From NCBI GenBank assembly GCA_026987955.1, contig JALSME010000114.1, forward strand, positions 1-34,691: a stretch of 34,691 bases of DNA. The letters run 5' to 3'. This document shows positions 17,195-23,869 of the stretch, piece after piece; the stretch's first letter is position 1, and every line of letters begins with the position of its first letter. Position numbers and translations under genes: made by a program. The notes under the pieces were generated by a model that was not told the origin of the DNA, searched no databases, and saw only the letters and a program-made list of their open reading frames with translations. The stretch comes from Sulfurospirillum sp. Its GTDB lineage: Bacteria; Campylobacterota; Campylobacteria; Campylobacterales; Sulfurospirillaceae.

Positions 17195-17959
17195 TTAAGC
17201 GATTCCAGTCAATACAAATATCATGATTACTACAGCAAAAAGATAGCCATCAAGTCTATCCAAGAAACCACCATGCCCTGGAAAGATTGAACCACTATCT
17301 TTGAGCCCTGCTTCACGCTTAAGGTAGCTTTCAAACAAATCTCCCCAAACAGAAGATACTGACACTAAAAACGAAGTAATAACCGCAACTAATAAAGAGT
17401 AGTGCATAAGTCCCACAAATGTTCCAGCAACTGTTGCAACAACAATACCACCAATCACACCTTCCCAAGTTTTATTGGGACTTGTTGGAGAAAATGGAGT
17501 TTTACCTATGCTTTTTCCAACAAAGTAAGCTGCTGTATCAGTAAGAGCAACTATAACAACTAACCATATCAACATGTTGATACCAAAGTCTTTATATAGA
17601 GTAAACAAAAATAGCATTGAGATAGAAGGATAGAAAAATGGTGCTAGTGCCTTGTAGTTTACCTTTTTTTTATGTGCCATCACTGAAGTAGCAATAACCA
17701 AAACAACAAAAATAAGCCCAACTGGTTGAGAGTAAAAAGCAGCAGCTATCCAAATCAAAGCTGCATAAACATAAAGCTTGTTATCTTCTTCTCCAAAAAG
17801 CTTCATAGCCTCATGAAAAGAGAACATATATGCTATTCCCAATATCGCCCAAGTAAGAAACAGACTATCCATCACTGCTGTTATAACTGCTATTGCTAGT
17901 AGTACTAATCCAGTTAAGATTCTCTGTTTATTTGCATCATAAATCTCTTGAATATCCAT
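17195..17959 (-). CDS. cdsA: Phosphatidate cytidylyltransferase CdsA
   Basis: A 254-residue inner-membrane enzyme that forms CDP-diacylglycerol from phosphatidate and CTP. It has about seven membrane helices. The family signature is at the C-terminus: SPTSPNKTWEGVIGG, GDLFESYLKREAGLKDSG and IFPGHGGFLDRLDGY. AAGG precedes the ATG at good spacing. It ends directly against dxr, an arrangement also known in Campylobacter. Confidence 0.95.
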   Translation of the reverse strand: MDIQEIYDANKQRILTGLVLLAIAVITAVMDSLFLTWAILGIAYMFSFHEAMKLFGEEDNKLYVYAALIWIAAAFYSQPVGLIFVVLVIATSVMAHKKKVNYKALAPFFYPSISMLFLFTLYKDFGINMLIWLVVIVALTDTAAYFVGKSIGKTPFSPTSPNKTWEGVIGGIVVATVAGTFVGLMHYSLLVAVITSFLVSVSSVWGDLFESYLKREAGLKDSGSIFPGHGGFLDRLDGYLFAVVIMIFVLTGIA

Positions 17960-18013
17960 AAATATAGCCTTAAATTTTTTCTTTAGTTTATCTAATGTTT
18001 AGTGAGTTTTTGC

Positions 18014-18337
18014 TTATACGGTAATATCGAGTCTTCTTGAAGGAGTATCATCTTCGTCATCTTTTAGGTGTTTATGCTGTGTATCTTTTGTGGTCTCTTC
18101 CTCTTTTGCACCACTCTCCTCTTCATTTTTCTGTTTTTGATGCTCTTTTTCTGGGTCTATTTTGTAAGTTTCTTCAGTGGGACGAACTTCTTTTACTACC
18201 GCCTCTTTTTCATTGGCAATAGCTGTGGCCATAACATTTTGCATTTCATTTCTGTTTTGAACTGCTGTTTGTTTAGTCGCTGCAGCTGTTACATTTTGAT
18301 TTGTATATATTATTGCACCCATTGGACTAATTGCCAT
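18014..18337 (-). CDS. Small charged protein of unknown function
   Basis: A 107-residue, highly polar protein with no membrane helix or signal peptide. Residues 1-45 are Ala/Asn/Gln-rich and may be helical; residues 46-107 are dominated by Glu, Lys and Asp and look disordered. A clear AGGGAG precedes the ATG. It sits 11 bases after the NFACT gene and 54 before cdsA, in the slot where Campylobacter has a small uncharacterised gene between the NFACT gene and cdsA. I do not recognise a family. Confidence 0.65.
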   Translation of the reverse strand: MAISPMGAIIYTNQNVTAAATKQTAVQNRNEMQNVMATAIANEKEAVVKEVRPTEETYKIDPEKEHQKQKNEEESGAKEEETTKDTQHKHLKDDEDDTPSRRLDITV

Positions 18338-18348
18338 AAAATCTCCCT

Positions 18349-19677
18349 TTACTCCTCAAAATACATTGTTTTGTACTCTACATACTCTACATTTGCACCA
18401 TTTTTAACCGTTACATTCCTTCTTTGAGTATAATCGACTAAATAAGTTCCTTTTTTAGTCACACTAAACTCCACACAAATCTTTGCTGCAAAGTCTAAAA
18501 CGGACTGAGGAACACTACTCTTATCTGTTCTTATTATAACATGACTTGATGGAATACCTTTTATATGAAACCAAATATCTCTCTTTTTTGACTCTTTAAG
18601 TAACTCTATGTTACCTTTTTCATTTTTACCAAGCATAATTTTAAATCCTTCCATGAAAAAGGTCTCATAATGCTTTATCTCTTTTTTAGCTTTCTTTGTC
18701 TGTTTTTGTCTAGGTAACAGTATATTTATCTCACTTTCATCGTCACATTTCTCAACTGCTCTTTGCATTTTTTTAAAGAATGCAATCTTATCATTGAGGT
18801 TTTCCCTCTCTTTGTAGAGTGACTTTGCTTTTCTTTTTAGTTTTTTTGAGCTATCAAAAAGTATGTTACCAGCTTCACTAGCACTTCTTGCCTCTTTTGG
18901 TAGAGTTATTTCTACTTTATTACCCTCAAAATCATCTAATTTTATAATATTTTCATATGCTTTTACCTTATGAATATTACTCAAAACTAGAGTTCCCCAA
19001 AGTTTGTACTTCTCACTTTTTCTTAAAAGTTCTTCTTCATCATCAAGTCTATCAAAAAGCTTTTGAAGTTTGTCTATTTTCTTTTGTAGAGCTATTAGTT
19101 TTTGATTTTTTATACTATTTAGCCTTAAAAGTGCTCTCTTTTCATACTCATTCTTCAAGTATGCATCTACATTTTCACCAACACAAGAAGGTGATTCTTT
19201 GAACTCACGAGGAGGCAATACTTCAAGCTCTTCACCAACTTTGATAGAGCGATATGAAACACTAGAGTCAATATGCCTCAAAGCCTCCAAAACCACCTCG
19301 TTTTCATCAAGTATGATAGCGTTTGTGTTGCGTCCTGTAAACTCAAACTGCAAAATCGTACTTTGTGCTTTATAGCTAGAATTTGAGCTTACATGTAGAC
19401 GCAAAATCCTATTACCCTCCACTACTTCAAGTGAATTTATATGACTTCTTGAAAAACGCTTATAAAGAATGACATCAAAAGGGGCATTATAAAGTTTTGC
19501 GCGCCTAAAATGCTCTTTTTTAAATATGTGCGAATCTCCTCTTTTCATATCAAAAAATATTGCTTCATCTTTGTTAAAAACTATCTTTATGATGCTGTCT
19601 TCAACTCTGCCTATACTTGTTATGGATCTATATTTTTGTAAGTATTTAGTTACTTCTAGTAGTTCATTTCTTTTCAT
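18349..19677 (-). CDS. NFACT-family protein (RqcH/FbpA-like)
   Basis: A 442-residue protein of the family that includes RqcH, which recruits Ala-tRNA to stalled large ribosomal subunits for C-terminal tailing, and which has also been described as fibronectin-binding. The NFACT-N part is at 1-170 (FTGRNTNAIILDENEVVLEALRH around 110-132), a coiled coil with two helical arms at about 175-335, and NFACT-R from about 340 (DIWFHIKGIPSSHVII). The usual Asp-Arg pair of active RqcH appears to be Asn89-Arg90 here. It is shorter than Bacillus RqcH (about 570). The start ATG at 19677 opens an operon with cdsA and dxr. Confidence 0.88.
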   Translation of the reverse strand: MKRNELLEVTKYLQKYRSITSIGRVEDSIIKIVFNKDEAIFFDMKRGDSHIFKKEHFRRAKLYNAPFDVILYKRFSRSHINSLEVVEGNRILRLHVSSNSSYKAQSTILQFEFTGRNTNAIILDENEVVLEALRHIDSSVSYRSIKVGEELEVLPPREFKESPSCVGENVDAYLKNEYEKRALLRLNSIKNQKLIALQKKIDKLQKLFDRLDDEEELLRKSEKYKLWGTLVLSNIHKVKAYENIIKLDDFEGNKVEITLPKEARSASEAGNILFDSSKKLKRKAKSLYKERENLNDKIAFFKKMQRAVEKCDDESEINILLPRQKQTKKAKKEIKHYETFFMEGFKIMLGKNEKGNIELLKESKKRDIWFHIKGIPSSHVIIRTDKSSVPQSVLDFAAKICVEFSVTKKGTYLVDYTQRRNVTVKNGANVEYVEYKTMYFEE

Positions 19678-19720
19678 TTTTACCTCTTTTTTTATCTAAA
19701 CAAGTCCAGATAAAATTCCT

Positions 19721-19746
19721 CTCACTGAAGCTTCGGCTTTGGTGAG
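19721..19746 (+). other. Stem-loop with TTCG tetraloop between divergent promoters
   Basis: CTCACTGAAGC (19721-19731) pairs with GCTTTGGTGAG (19736-19746) over all 11 positions, two of them G-T, around a TTCG loop. There is no T-run on either side. It lies in the leader region of the - strand NFACT transcript, where the wobbles would become C-A mismatches. Confidence 0.5.
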
Positions 19747-19757
19747 ATTATAGTATA

Positions 19758-19763
19758 ATTATA
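19758..19763 (-). promoter_or_regulatory. Putative -10 box for the NFACT-cdsA-dxr operon
   Basis: The - strand reads TGGTATAAT here, about 80 bases before the NFACT start codon. A + strand TATAAT at 19754-19759 partly overlaps it. Confidence 0.45.
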
Positions 19764-19805
19764 CCAAAAAGGGGAATTTACTCTCTATTAGTTAAGTCAT
19801 ACAAC

Positions 19806-19811
19806 TATAAT
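19806..19811 (+). promoter_or_regulatory. Putative -10 box for the haemoglobin gene
   Basis: TATAAT about 68 bases before the ATG, overlapping an AACTATAA motif (19803-19810) and close to TTAGTT at 19788-19793. It would give a leader of about 60 bases that contains the full hairpin at 19840-19893. Confidence 0.4.
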
Positions 19812-19839
19812 AAATATTTTTGTGATATTTAAAGAATTA

Positions 19840-19893
19840 AATTGTATAGTTCATGCTATTTTATAAGGATAAACAAAAATGAACTATACAATT
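19840..19893 (+). promoter_or_regulatory. Hairpin enclosing ribosome site and start codon of the globin gene
   Basis: AATTGTATAGTTCAT (19840-19854) is a perfect 15-base reverse complement of ATGAACTATACAATT (19879-19893). The start codon is the first three bases of the right arm, and the AAGGAT ribosome site (19865-19870) lies in the 24-base loop. The folded mRNA would hide the start codon. It could equally be a dyad for a DNA-binding regulator. Confidence 0.75.
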
Positions 19894-20313
19894 ACACAAG
19901 CACAACTAGGAACTAGACCGAATGTACAGATTCCAAATCCAAAATTTTACGAAGTATTAGGCGAAGAGGGTATGAGAAAACTTATATCTGACCACTATGA
20001 TATATTAGTTACAACTAAGATAAAAAATCTTTTTCCACCTACTCCTGAACTGTTGGAAAAAGCAAAACAGCACTCAGCAGATTTTTTTATACAGATTTGC
20101 GGTGGACCACAATACTTCAATGCTACTAGAGGAGCACCTCAAATGGCAAGAAGACATGCCCCTTTTAAGATTACTATGGAAGCTAGAAAGGTTTGGTTAG
20201 AGTCGTATATACCTGTCTTGCAGGCACTTGAGATAAGTGATGAACTTAAACAGTCCTTTTGGAATTATCTGGATATCTTTTCTATATGGATGATGAATTC
20301 TAGCGAGGATTAA
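19879..20313 (+). CDS. Truncated haemoglobin (group II-like)
   Basis: A 144-residue heme protein. The segment GGPQYFNATRGAPQMARRHAPFKIT resembles group II truncated globins; the proximal heme ligand would be His93 in ARRHAPF, and Trp106 in ARKVWL is at a conserved position. An N-terminal extension of about 20 residues precedes the globin fold. Roles known for the family include oxygen handling and nitric oxide or nitrosative defence. The gene stands alone between two opposite operons, with its own leader hairpin and a terminator. It is not the group III Ctb type best known from Campylobacter jejuni. Confidence 0.85.
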   Translation: MNYTITQAQLGTRPNVQIPNPKFYEVLGEEGMRKLISDHYDILVTTKIKNLFPPTPELLEKAKQHSADFFIQICGGPQYFNATRGAPQMARRHAPFKITMEARKVWLESYIPVLQALEISDELKQSFWNYLDIFSIWMMNSSED

Positions 20314-20340
20314 AAAGAGAGGGGAACTCCCTCTCTTTTT
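20312..20340 (+). terminator. Bidirectional intrinsic terminator
   Basis: AAAAAGAGAGGG and CCCTCTCTTTTT form a 12-bp stem around GAACT, with T-runs at the proper end in both directions. It serves the globin gene (+) and the fumarase gene (-). Confidence 0.9.
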
Positions 20341-20349
20341 TGATGAAAA

Positions 20350-21840
20350 CTATATAGTTCTCCACTTTTCAGGTCCAGTCGTGTGGATAGAAACACCACT
20401 ACTATCGACCGCAACAGTAACAGGCATATCTTTTACTTCAAACTCATAAATCGCTTCCATACCAAGCTCTTCAAAAGCAACTACTTTTGCTTTTTTGATT
20501 GATTGGCTTATAAGGTATGCAGCTCCTCCCGTTGCTATGAGGTAGATTGACTTGTACTCTTTGATAAGGTCGATAGTTGGCTGTTTTCTCTCAGCTTTTC
20601 CTATCATACCGAGTATATTTATCTCCATCATATCTTTAGTAAACTTGTCCATTCTTGTCGAAGTTGTTGGTCCTGCTGGTCCTACCGCTTCATCACGAAC
20701 AGGATCAACTGGTCCAACATAGTAGATAAATCTACCCTCTAAATTTACTCCATTTGGAAGTGGTTTATTTGCATTTTTGTACTCTACTATCTTTTTATGT
20801 GCTGCATCTCTTGCTGTTAAAATTTTACCGCTTAAAAGAAGAGTGTCGCCTGATTTGAACTGACTTAGATTCTCTTTTGTCAACTCTTCAATATTTACTT
20901 TTTTAATTGTATCCATTGGAAGTTCTAAATCTGGCCAAGTGTCTAAATCTGGCTTTTCAAAAACAGCTGAGCCATTTCCATCTAGCTCAAAGTGAATGTG
21001 TCTAGTTGCTGCACAGTTTGGAATCATAGCTACTGGCAAAGATGCTGCATGACATGGATAGTCTAAGATTTTTACATCTAAAACAGTTGTAACACCGCCA
21101 AGTCCTTGAGCTCCAATACCTACTTTGTTTATGTCCTCAAAAAGCTTTAGTCTAAGCTCTTCAAGTGCATTTTGTGGACCTCTTTTTTGTAGCTCATGGA
21201 TATCTACATGCCCCATTAAAGCCTCTTTTGCCAAAAGCATAGACTTCTCTGGGTTTCCACCAATTCCTATGCCTAAGATTCCTGGAGGACACCAACCTGC
21301 ACCCATATGTCTTACATTTTCCATAACCCAGTCATATACGCTATCACTTGGATTTAAAACTGCAAATTTTGACTTGTTTTCACTTCCGCCACCCTTTGCA
21401 GCAACTGTGATTTCTATCTTGTCTGAGTTATTTACACTATAGTGAATTACCGCAGGAGTATTATCTTTTGTATTTATTCTAGCTCCTGCAGGATCACTTA
21501 CGATTGAGTATCTAAGAGTGTTATCAGGATCTTTGTAGCCTAGTGCAACTCCCTCATTGATAACATCTTCTAACTCTTTATCAATATCTAACTTTGCATT
21601 TAGTCCAACCTTAATAAAAACATTGACCGAACCAGTATCTTGACAAAGTGGACGATGTCCCATAGCACACATCTTTGAGTTGATCAGAATCTGACCTATT
21701 GCATTTTTAGCTGATTCTGACTTTTCTACATTATAAGCCTCAACCATGCCCTCAACAAAGTCTTTTGGATGATAATAAGATATATATTGAATTGCATCAG
21801 CAATACTCTGTCTTATGTCATCAGAAGTAATTTTCCCCAT
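20350..21840 (-). CDS. Class I fumarate hydratase (Fe-S)
   Basis: A 496-residue single-chain iron-sulfur hydratase interconverting fumarate and malate. The N-terminal alpha domain has the cysteine motif GHRPLCQDTGSVNVF, AKGGGSENKSKFAVLNP, MLLAKEALMGHV and IPNCAATRHIHFELDG. The C-terminal beta domain has GPTTSTRMDKF and ATGGAAYLISQSIK. In a chemolithotrophic member of the phylum it would work in the reductive TCA cycle. Class I enzymes can also hydrate mesaconate, which is notable because a mesaconyl-CoA hydratase gene lies 2-4 kb away. A strong AAGGAG precedes the ATG. Confidence 0.92.
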   Translation of the reverse strand: MGKITSDDIRQSIADAIQYISYYHPKDFVEGMVEAYNVEKSESAKNAIGQILINSKMCAMGHRPLCQDTGSVNVFIKVGLNAKLDIDKELEDVINEGVALGYKDPDNTLRYSIVSDPAGARINTKDNTPAVIHYSVNNSDKIEITVAAKGGGSENKSKFAVLNPSDSVYDWVMENVRHMGAGWCPPGILGIGIGGNPEKSMLLAKEALMGHVDIHELQKRGPQNALEELRLKLFEDINKVGIGAQGLGGVTTVLDVKILDYPCHAASLPVAMIPNCAATRHIHFELDGNGSAVFEKPDLDTWPDLELPMDTIKKVNIEELTKENLSQFKSGDTLLLSGKILTARDAAHKKIVEYKNANKPLPNGVNLEGRFIYYVGPVDPVRDEAVGPAGPTTSTRMDKFTKDMMEINILGMIGKAERKQPTIDLIKEYKSIYLIATGGAAYLISQSIKKAKVVAFEELGMEAIYEFEVKDMPVTVAVDSSGVSIHTTGPEKWRTI

Positions 21841-21869
21841 CTATTCTCCTTCTCTTAAAGTTTTTATAA

Positions 21870-21875
21870 ATTATA
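21870..21875 (-). promoter_or_regulatory. Putative -10 box for the fumarase gene
   Basis: The - strand reads GGTATAAT about 30 bases before the fumarase start. It lies within a 15-bp inverted repeat shared with the opposite promoter. Confidence 0.5.
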
Positions 21876-21889
21876 CCTATATATTTTGA

Positions 21890-21895
21890 TATAAT
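21890..21895 (+). promoter_or_regulatory. Putative -10 box for the flavin reductase operon
   Basis: TATAAT about 50 bases before the ATG at 21945. It is the mirror image of the - strand box at 21870-21875: 21861-21875 and 21890-21904 are perfect 15-bp inverted repeats separated by 14 bases. Confidence 0.5.
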
Positions 21896-21944
21896 TTATA
21901 AAAATTTATACTTACATGACCAACTAAAGTAAAAAAGGTAAAAA

Positions 21945-22508
21945 ATGATTTTAGATTATAAAAATATAGAAGATATGACACGATACAAAATTATGTCAGA
22001 TACGGTCATCCCTAGACCTATTGCATGGATAGTTACAGAAGACAACGGAGTTATAAATGCGGCTCCCTTTTCCTACTTTATACCCCTCTCAAGCAACCCT
22101 GCAACAGTGATTGTAGCAATTGGTATGAAAGATAAAACTACACCTAAAGATACTCTTGCAAACATACAAAAACACAAAAAAGCTACTATTTGCTTTGCAA
22201 ATAAAGACAATCTAGAGCAGTTAAAACTCTGCGCAACTCCACTAAGCAAAGAGCAAAGTGAAGTAAAAGAGTACTCAATAGAGGTTCAAAAAGTCTTAGA
22301 AGATTTTCCTCCTATGATAAGCTCTTCACAATCTGCTCTTTTTTGTGACTACTACTCTACTGTTGAGATTCCCGGCAAAACAACCCCAGTGATTTTAGAG
22401 ATAAAAAAACAGTTTATTGAAGATAATCGCATAGATGAAAATAGTCACATAGAAGTTGAAAACATAGGAAGAAATGGAGCATTTTTTAGTGCTATGGTAA
22501 AAATATAA
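21945..22508 (+). CDS. Flavin reductase-like FMN-binding protein
   Basis: A 187-residue cytoplasmic protein of the flavoredoxin/flavin reductase split-barrel family. The N-terminal core has VIPRPIAWIVTEDNGVINAAPFSYF (family FMN-binding region), followed by NPATVIVAIG and KDTLANIQ. Family members bind FMN and transfer electrons to partner oxygenases or electron carriers. The partner is not evident. AAAGG precedes the ATG, and the stop overlaps the next start by one base (TAATG). Confidence 0.85.
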   Translation: MILDYKNIEDMTRYKIMSDTVIPRPIAWIVTEDNGVINAAPFSYFIPLSSNPATVIVAIGMKDKTTPKDTLANIQKHKKATICFANKDNLEQLKLCATPLSKEQSEVKEYSIEVQKVLEDFPPMISSSQSALFCDYYSTVEIPGKTTPVILEIKKQFIEDNRIDENSHIEVENIGRNGAFFSAMVKI

Positions 22509-22738
22509 TGAAAGTAAAAGATGTAGCAGAGTTTATGCTAAAAGAGTTAAATAAAAAAGGTGTTTTACCCCAGGTAGGACTAGCAGATATCATCAAGGAC
22601 AAGTTTGGTGAGGAATTTGTGTTTAAAACTACACACGGAACTATAACCATAGACCGAAAAGTAATAAGAGAGTTTAACAAACTAAAAGGTGACGATGTCT
22701 GTTGGGATAAAGATGGATGTTGTTGGGAAAAAATTTAA
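22508..22738 (+). CDS. Small conserved protein of unknown function
   Basis: A 76-residue protein with an N-terminal helix (VKDVAEFMLKELNKKG), a compact middle (ADIIKDKFGEEFVFKTTHGTITIDRKVIREF) and a C-terminal Trp/Cys patch (DDVCWDKDGCCWEKI). The middle part resembles a widespread small domain with a helix-turn-helix-like appearance (I think DUF6953, not certain). The clustered C-x5-CC is unusual and could bind metal. It is coupled to the flavin reductase gene by TAATG. Confidence 0.7.
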   Translation: MKVKDVAEFMLKELNKKGVLPQVGLADIIKDKFGEEFVFKTTHGTITIDRKVIREFNKLKGDDVCWDKDGCCWEKI

Positions 22739-22739
22739 A

Positions 22740-22841
22740 ATGGCAAAAGGAAAAGACAGTCAAAAGGCTGTAAAAAAAGTGGCAAGTAAATCACTAAAAG
22801 AGAAGAGACAAGAAAAAAAAGCTAAAAAATCTAACGGGTAG
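22740..22841 (+). CDS. 33-residue lysine-rich protein
   Basis: ATG at 22740, one base after the preceding stop, to TAG at 22839-22841. It encodes MAKGKDSQKAVKKVASKSLK and a further 13 residues ending KKAKKSNG, with about 14 lysines. Similar very short Lys-rich proteins starting MAKG or MSKG and containing KEKR are found across bacteria, which supports a real gene. Its charge suggests nucleic acid or ribosome binding, which is inference. A ribosome site could come from GGGAAAAAA at the end of the previous gene. Confidence 0.65.
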   Translation: MAKGKDSQKAVKKVASKSLKEKRQEKKAKKSNG

Positions 22842-22850
22842 TTTTTTATG

Positions 22851-22883
22851 CTCTACATGTAAGGAAAACCCTTACATGTAGAG
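22851..22883. repeat. Hairpin made of two facing TACATGTA palindrome copies
   Basis: CTCTACATGTAAGG (22851-22864) and CCTTACATGTAGAG (22870-22883) are perfect reverse complements with an AAAAC spacer. It lies between convergent genes, but no T-run follows on either strand, so it is not a standard intrinsic terminator. Confidence 0.85.
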
Positions 22884-22888
22884 AGCTG

Positions 22889-23869
22889 TTAAAAAAATCT
22901 CTTATTTACCTCATCACTCAGTTTTACTCCGCTAAAGTGAGCTCGTTGGAGTAGCTCCCAAAAGTATCTGTATGTTGCTCTGTCATGAAGTTCTCCATCG
23001 TACTGAATTGGTCCCCATGATGCGTCTTGAGCTGCCATTAAGATTCCCTCAGCTGCTTTTAGTTCATCAAAATCTGGTTTCATCGCATCTACTATAGCTG
23101 TGATTTGTGTTGGGTATATACTCCACATTCTCATAAAACCAAACTCATTTCTTGCTCTTGATGCATCACTATATGTTTGGTACTGATTTTTTAAATCTAG
23201 TGTTACATTGTGACATGGGATTACATTGTTTGAAAGAGCTGCTTGTGTTACCTCTGCTTTTGCACGGCTAAGAAGTTTGTGTTCAAACTGCCCTGGACTC
23301 CTCATATTTGAAGCTGGAATTGCCCCTTGGTAGCCAGATACAAAGTCCATAAGTCCAAAGTCCAAGACTTGTAACCAAGGAAGAGTTGCAATTTTTTCTA
23401 TATCTCTAAGTGATCCATGTGTTTCAATAAGAATATGAATTGGAATCTCTCTTGAGATATTAGAATCTTTACAAGTTTTTTGAATATACTCAATCTGCTC
23501 CTTGACATCTTCATAGCTAGTACACTTTGGAATCGTGATATAAGCTAGTTTTTCGCCTGCATTTGGCACTAAGATATCAACATCACTCTTCCAGTTTTCA
23601 TTTGAGTAGTCGTGGATTCTTACTCCCGCCATTCCGTGAGTATTTGCATCAGAATTTACAACTCGTACAACCATATTAGCATGCTCTACTTCAGAGCCAA
23701 CTTGTGCACCATCTTCACAATCACAAGTTATATCAAAGATAGGACCTAGCTTTTTTTGTAACTCTAATGCTTTTAGTATAAGCTTTTCACTTCCTGCAAA
23801 GTGTTCGCAACTTGGTATTATAGGTAGGCTCTTGCCTGATTCAAATAGTTCTTCATTTGGGTGTGTCAT
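22889..23869 (-). CDS. HpcH/HpaI-CitE family CoA-ester lyase
   Basis: A 326-residue TIM-barrel lyase, probably cleaving a 3-hydroxyacyl-CoA such as beta-methylmalyl-CoA or malyl-CoA. Catalytic positions look intact: FDITCDCEDGA (acidic metal ligand region), GVRIHDY with the substrate Arg, HILIETHGSL with the Glu, and LDFGLMDFVSGY with the Asp. The C-terminal WSIYPTQI matches the barrel end. It diverges from the classic Mcl of Rhodobacter and Chloroflexus as I recall them. Its ATG overlaps the stop of the mesaconyl-CoA hydratase gene (ATGA), which strongly ties the two reactions together. Confidence 0.82.
   Translation of the reverse strand: MTHPNEELFESGKSLPIIPSCEHFAGSEKLILKALELQKKLGPIFDITCDCEDGAQVGSEVEHANMVVRVVNSDANTHGMAGVRIHDYSNENWKSDVDILVPNAGEKLAYITIPKCTSYEDVKEQIEYIQKTCKDSNISREIPIHILIETHGSLRDIEKIATLPWLQVLDFGLMDFVSGYQGAIPASNMRSPGQFEHKLLSRAKAEVTQAALSNNVIPCHNVTLDLKNQYQTYSDASRARNEFGFMRMWSIYPTQITAIVDAMKPDFDELKAAEGILMAAQDASWGPIQYDGELHDRATYRYFWELLQRAHFSGVKLSDEVNKRFF

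Noticed and set aside
22851-22883. Intrinsic terminator between convergent genes
   Set aside because: The stem is good but no U-run follows on either strand; kept as a repeat hairpin instead.
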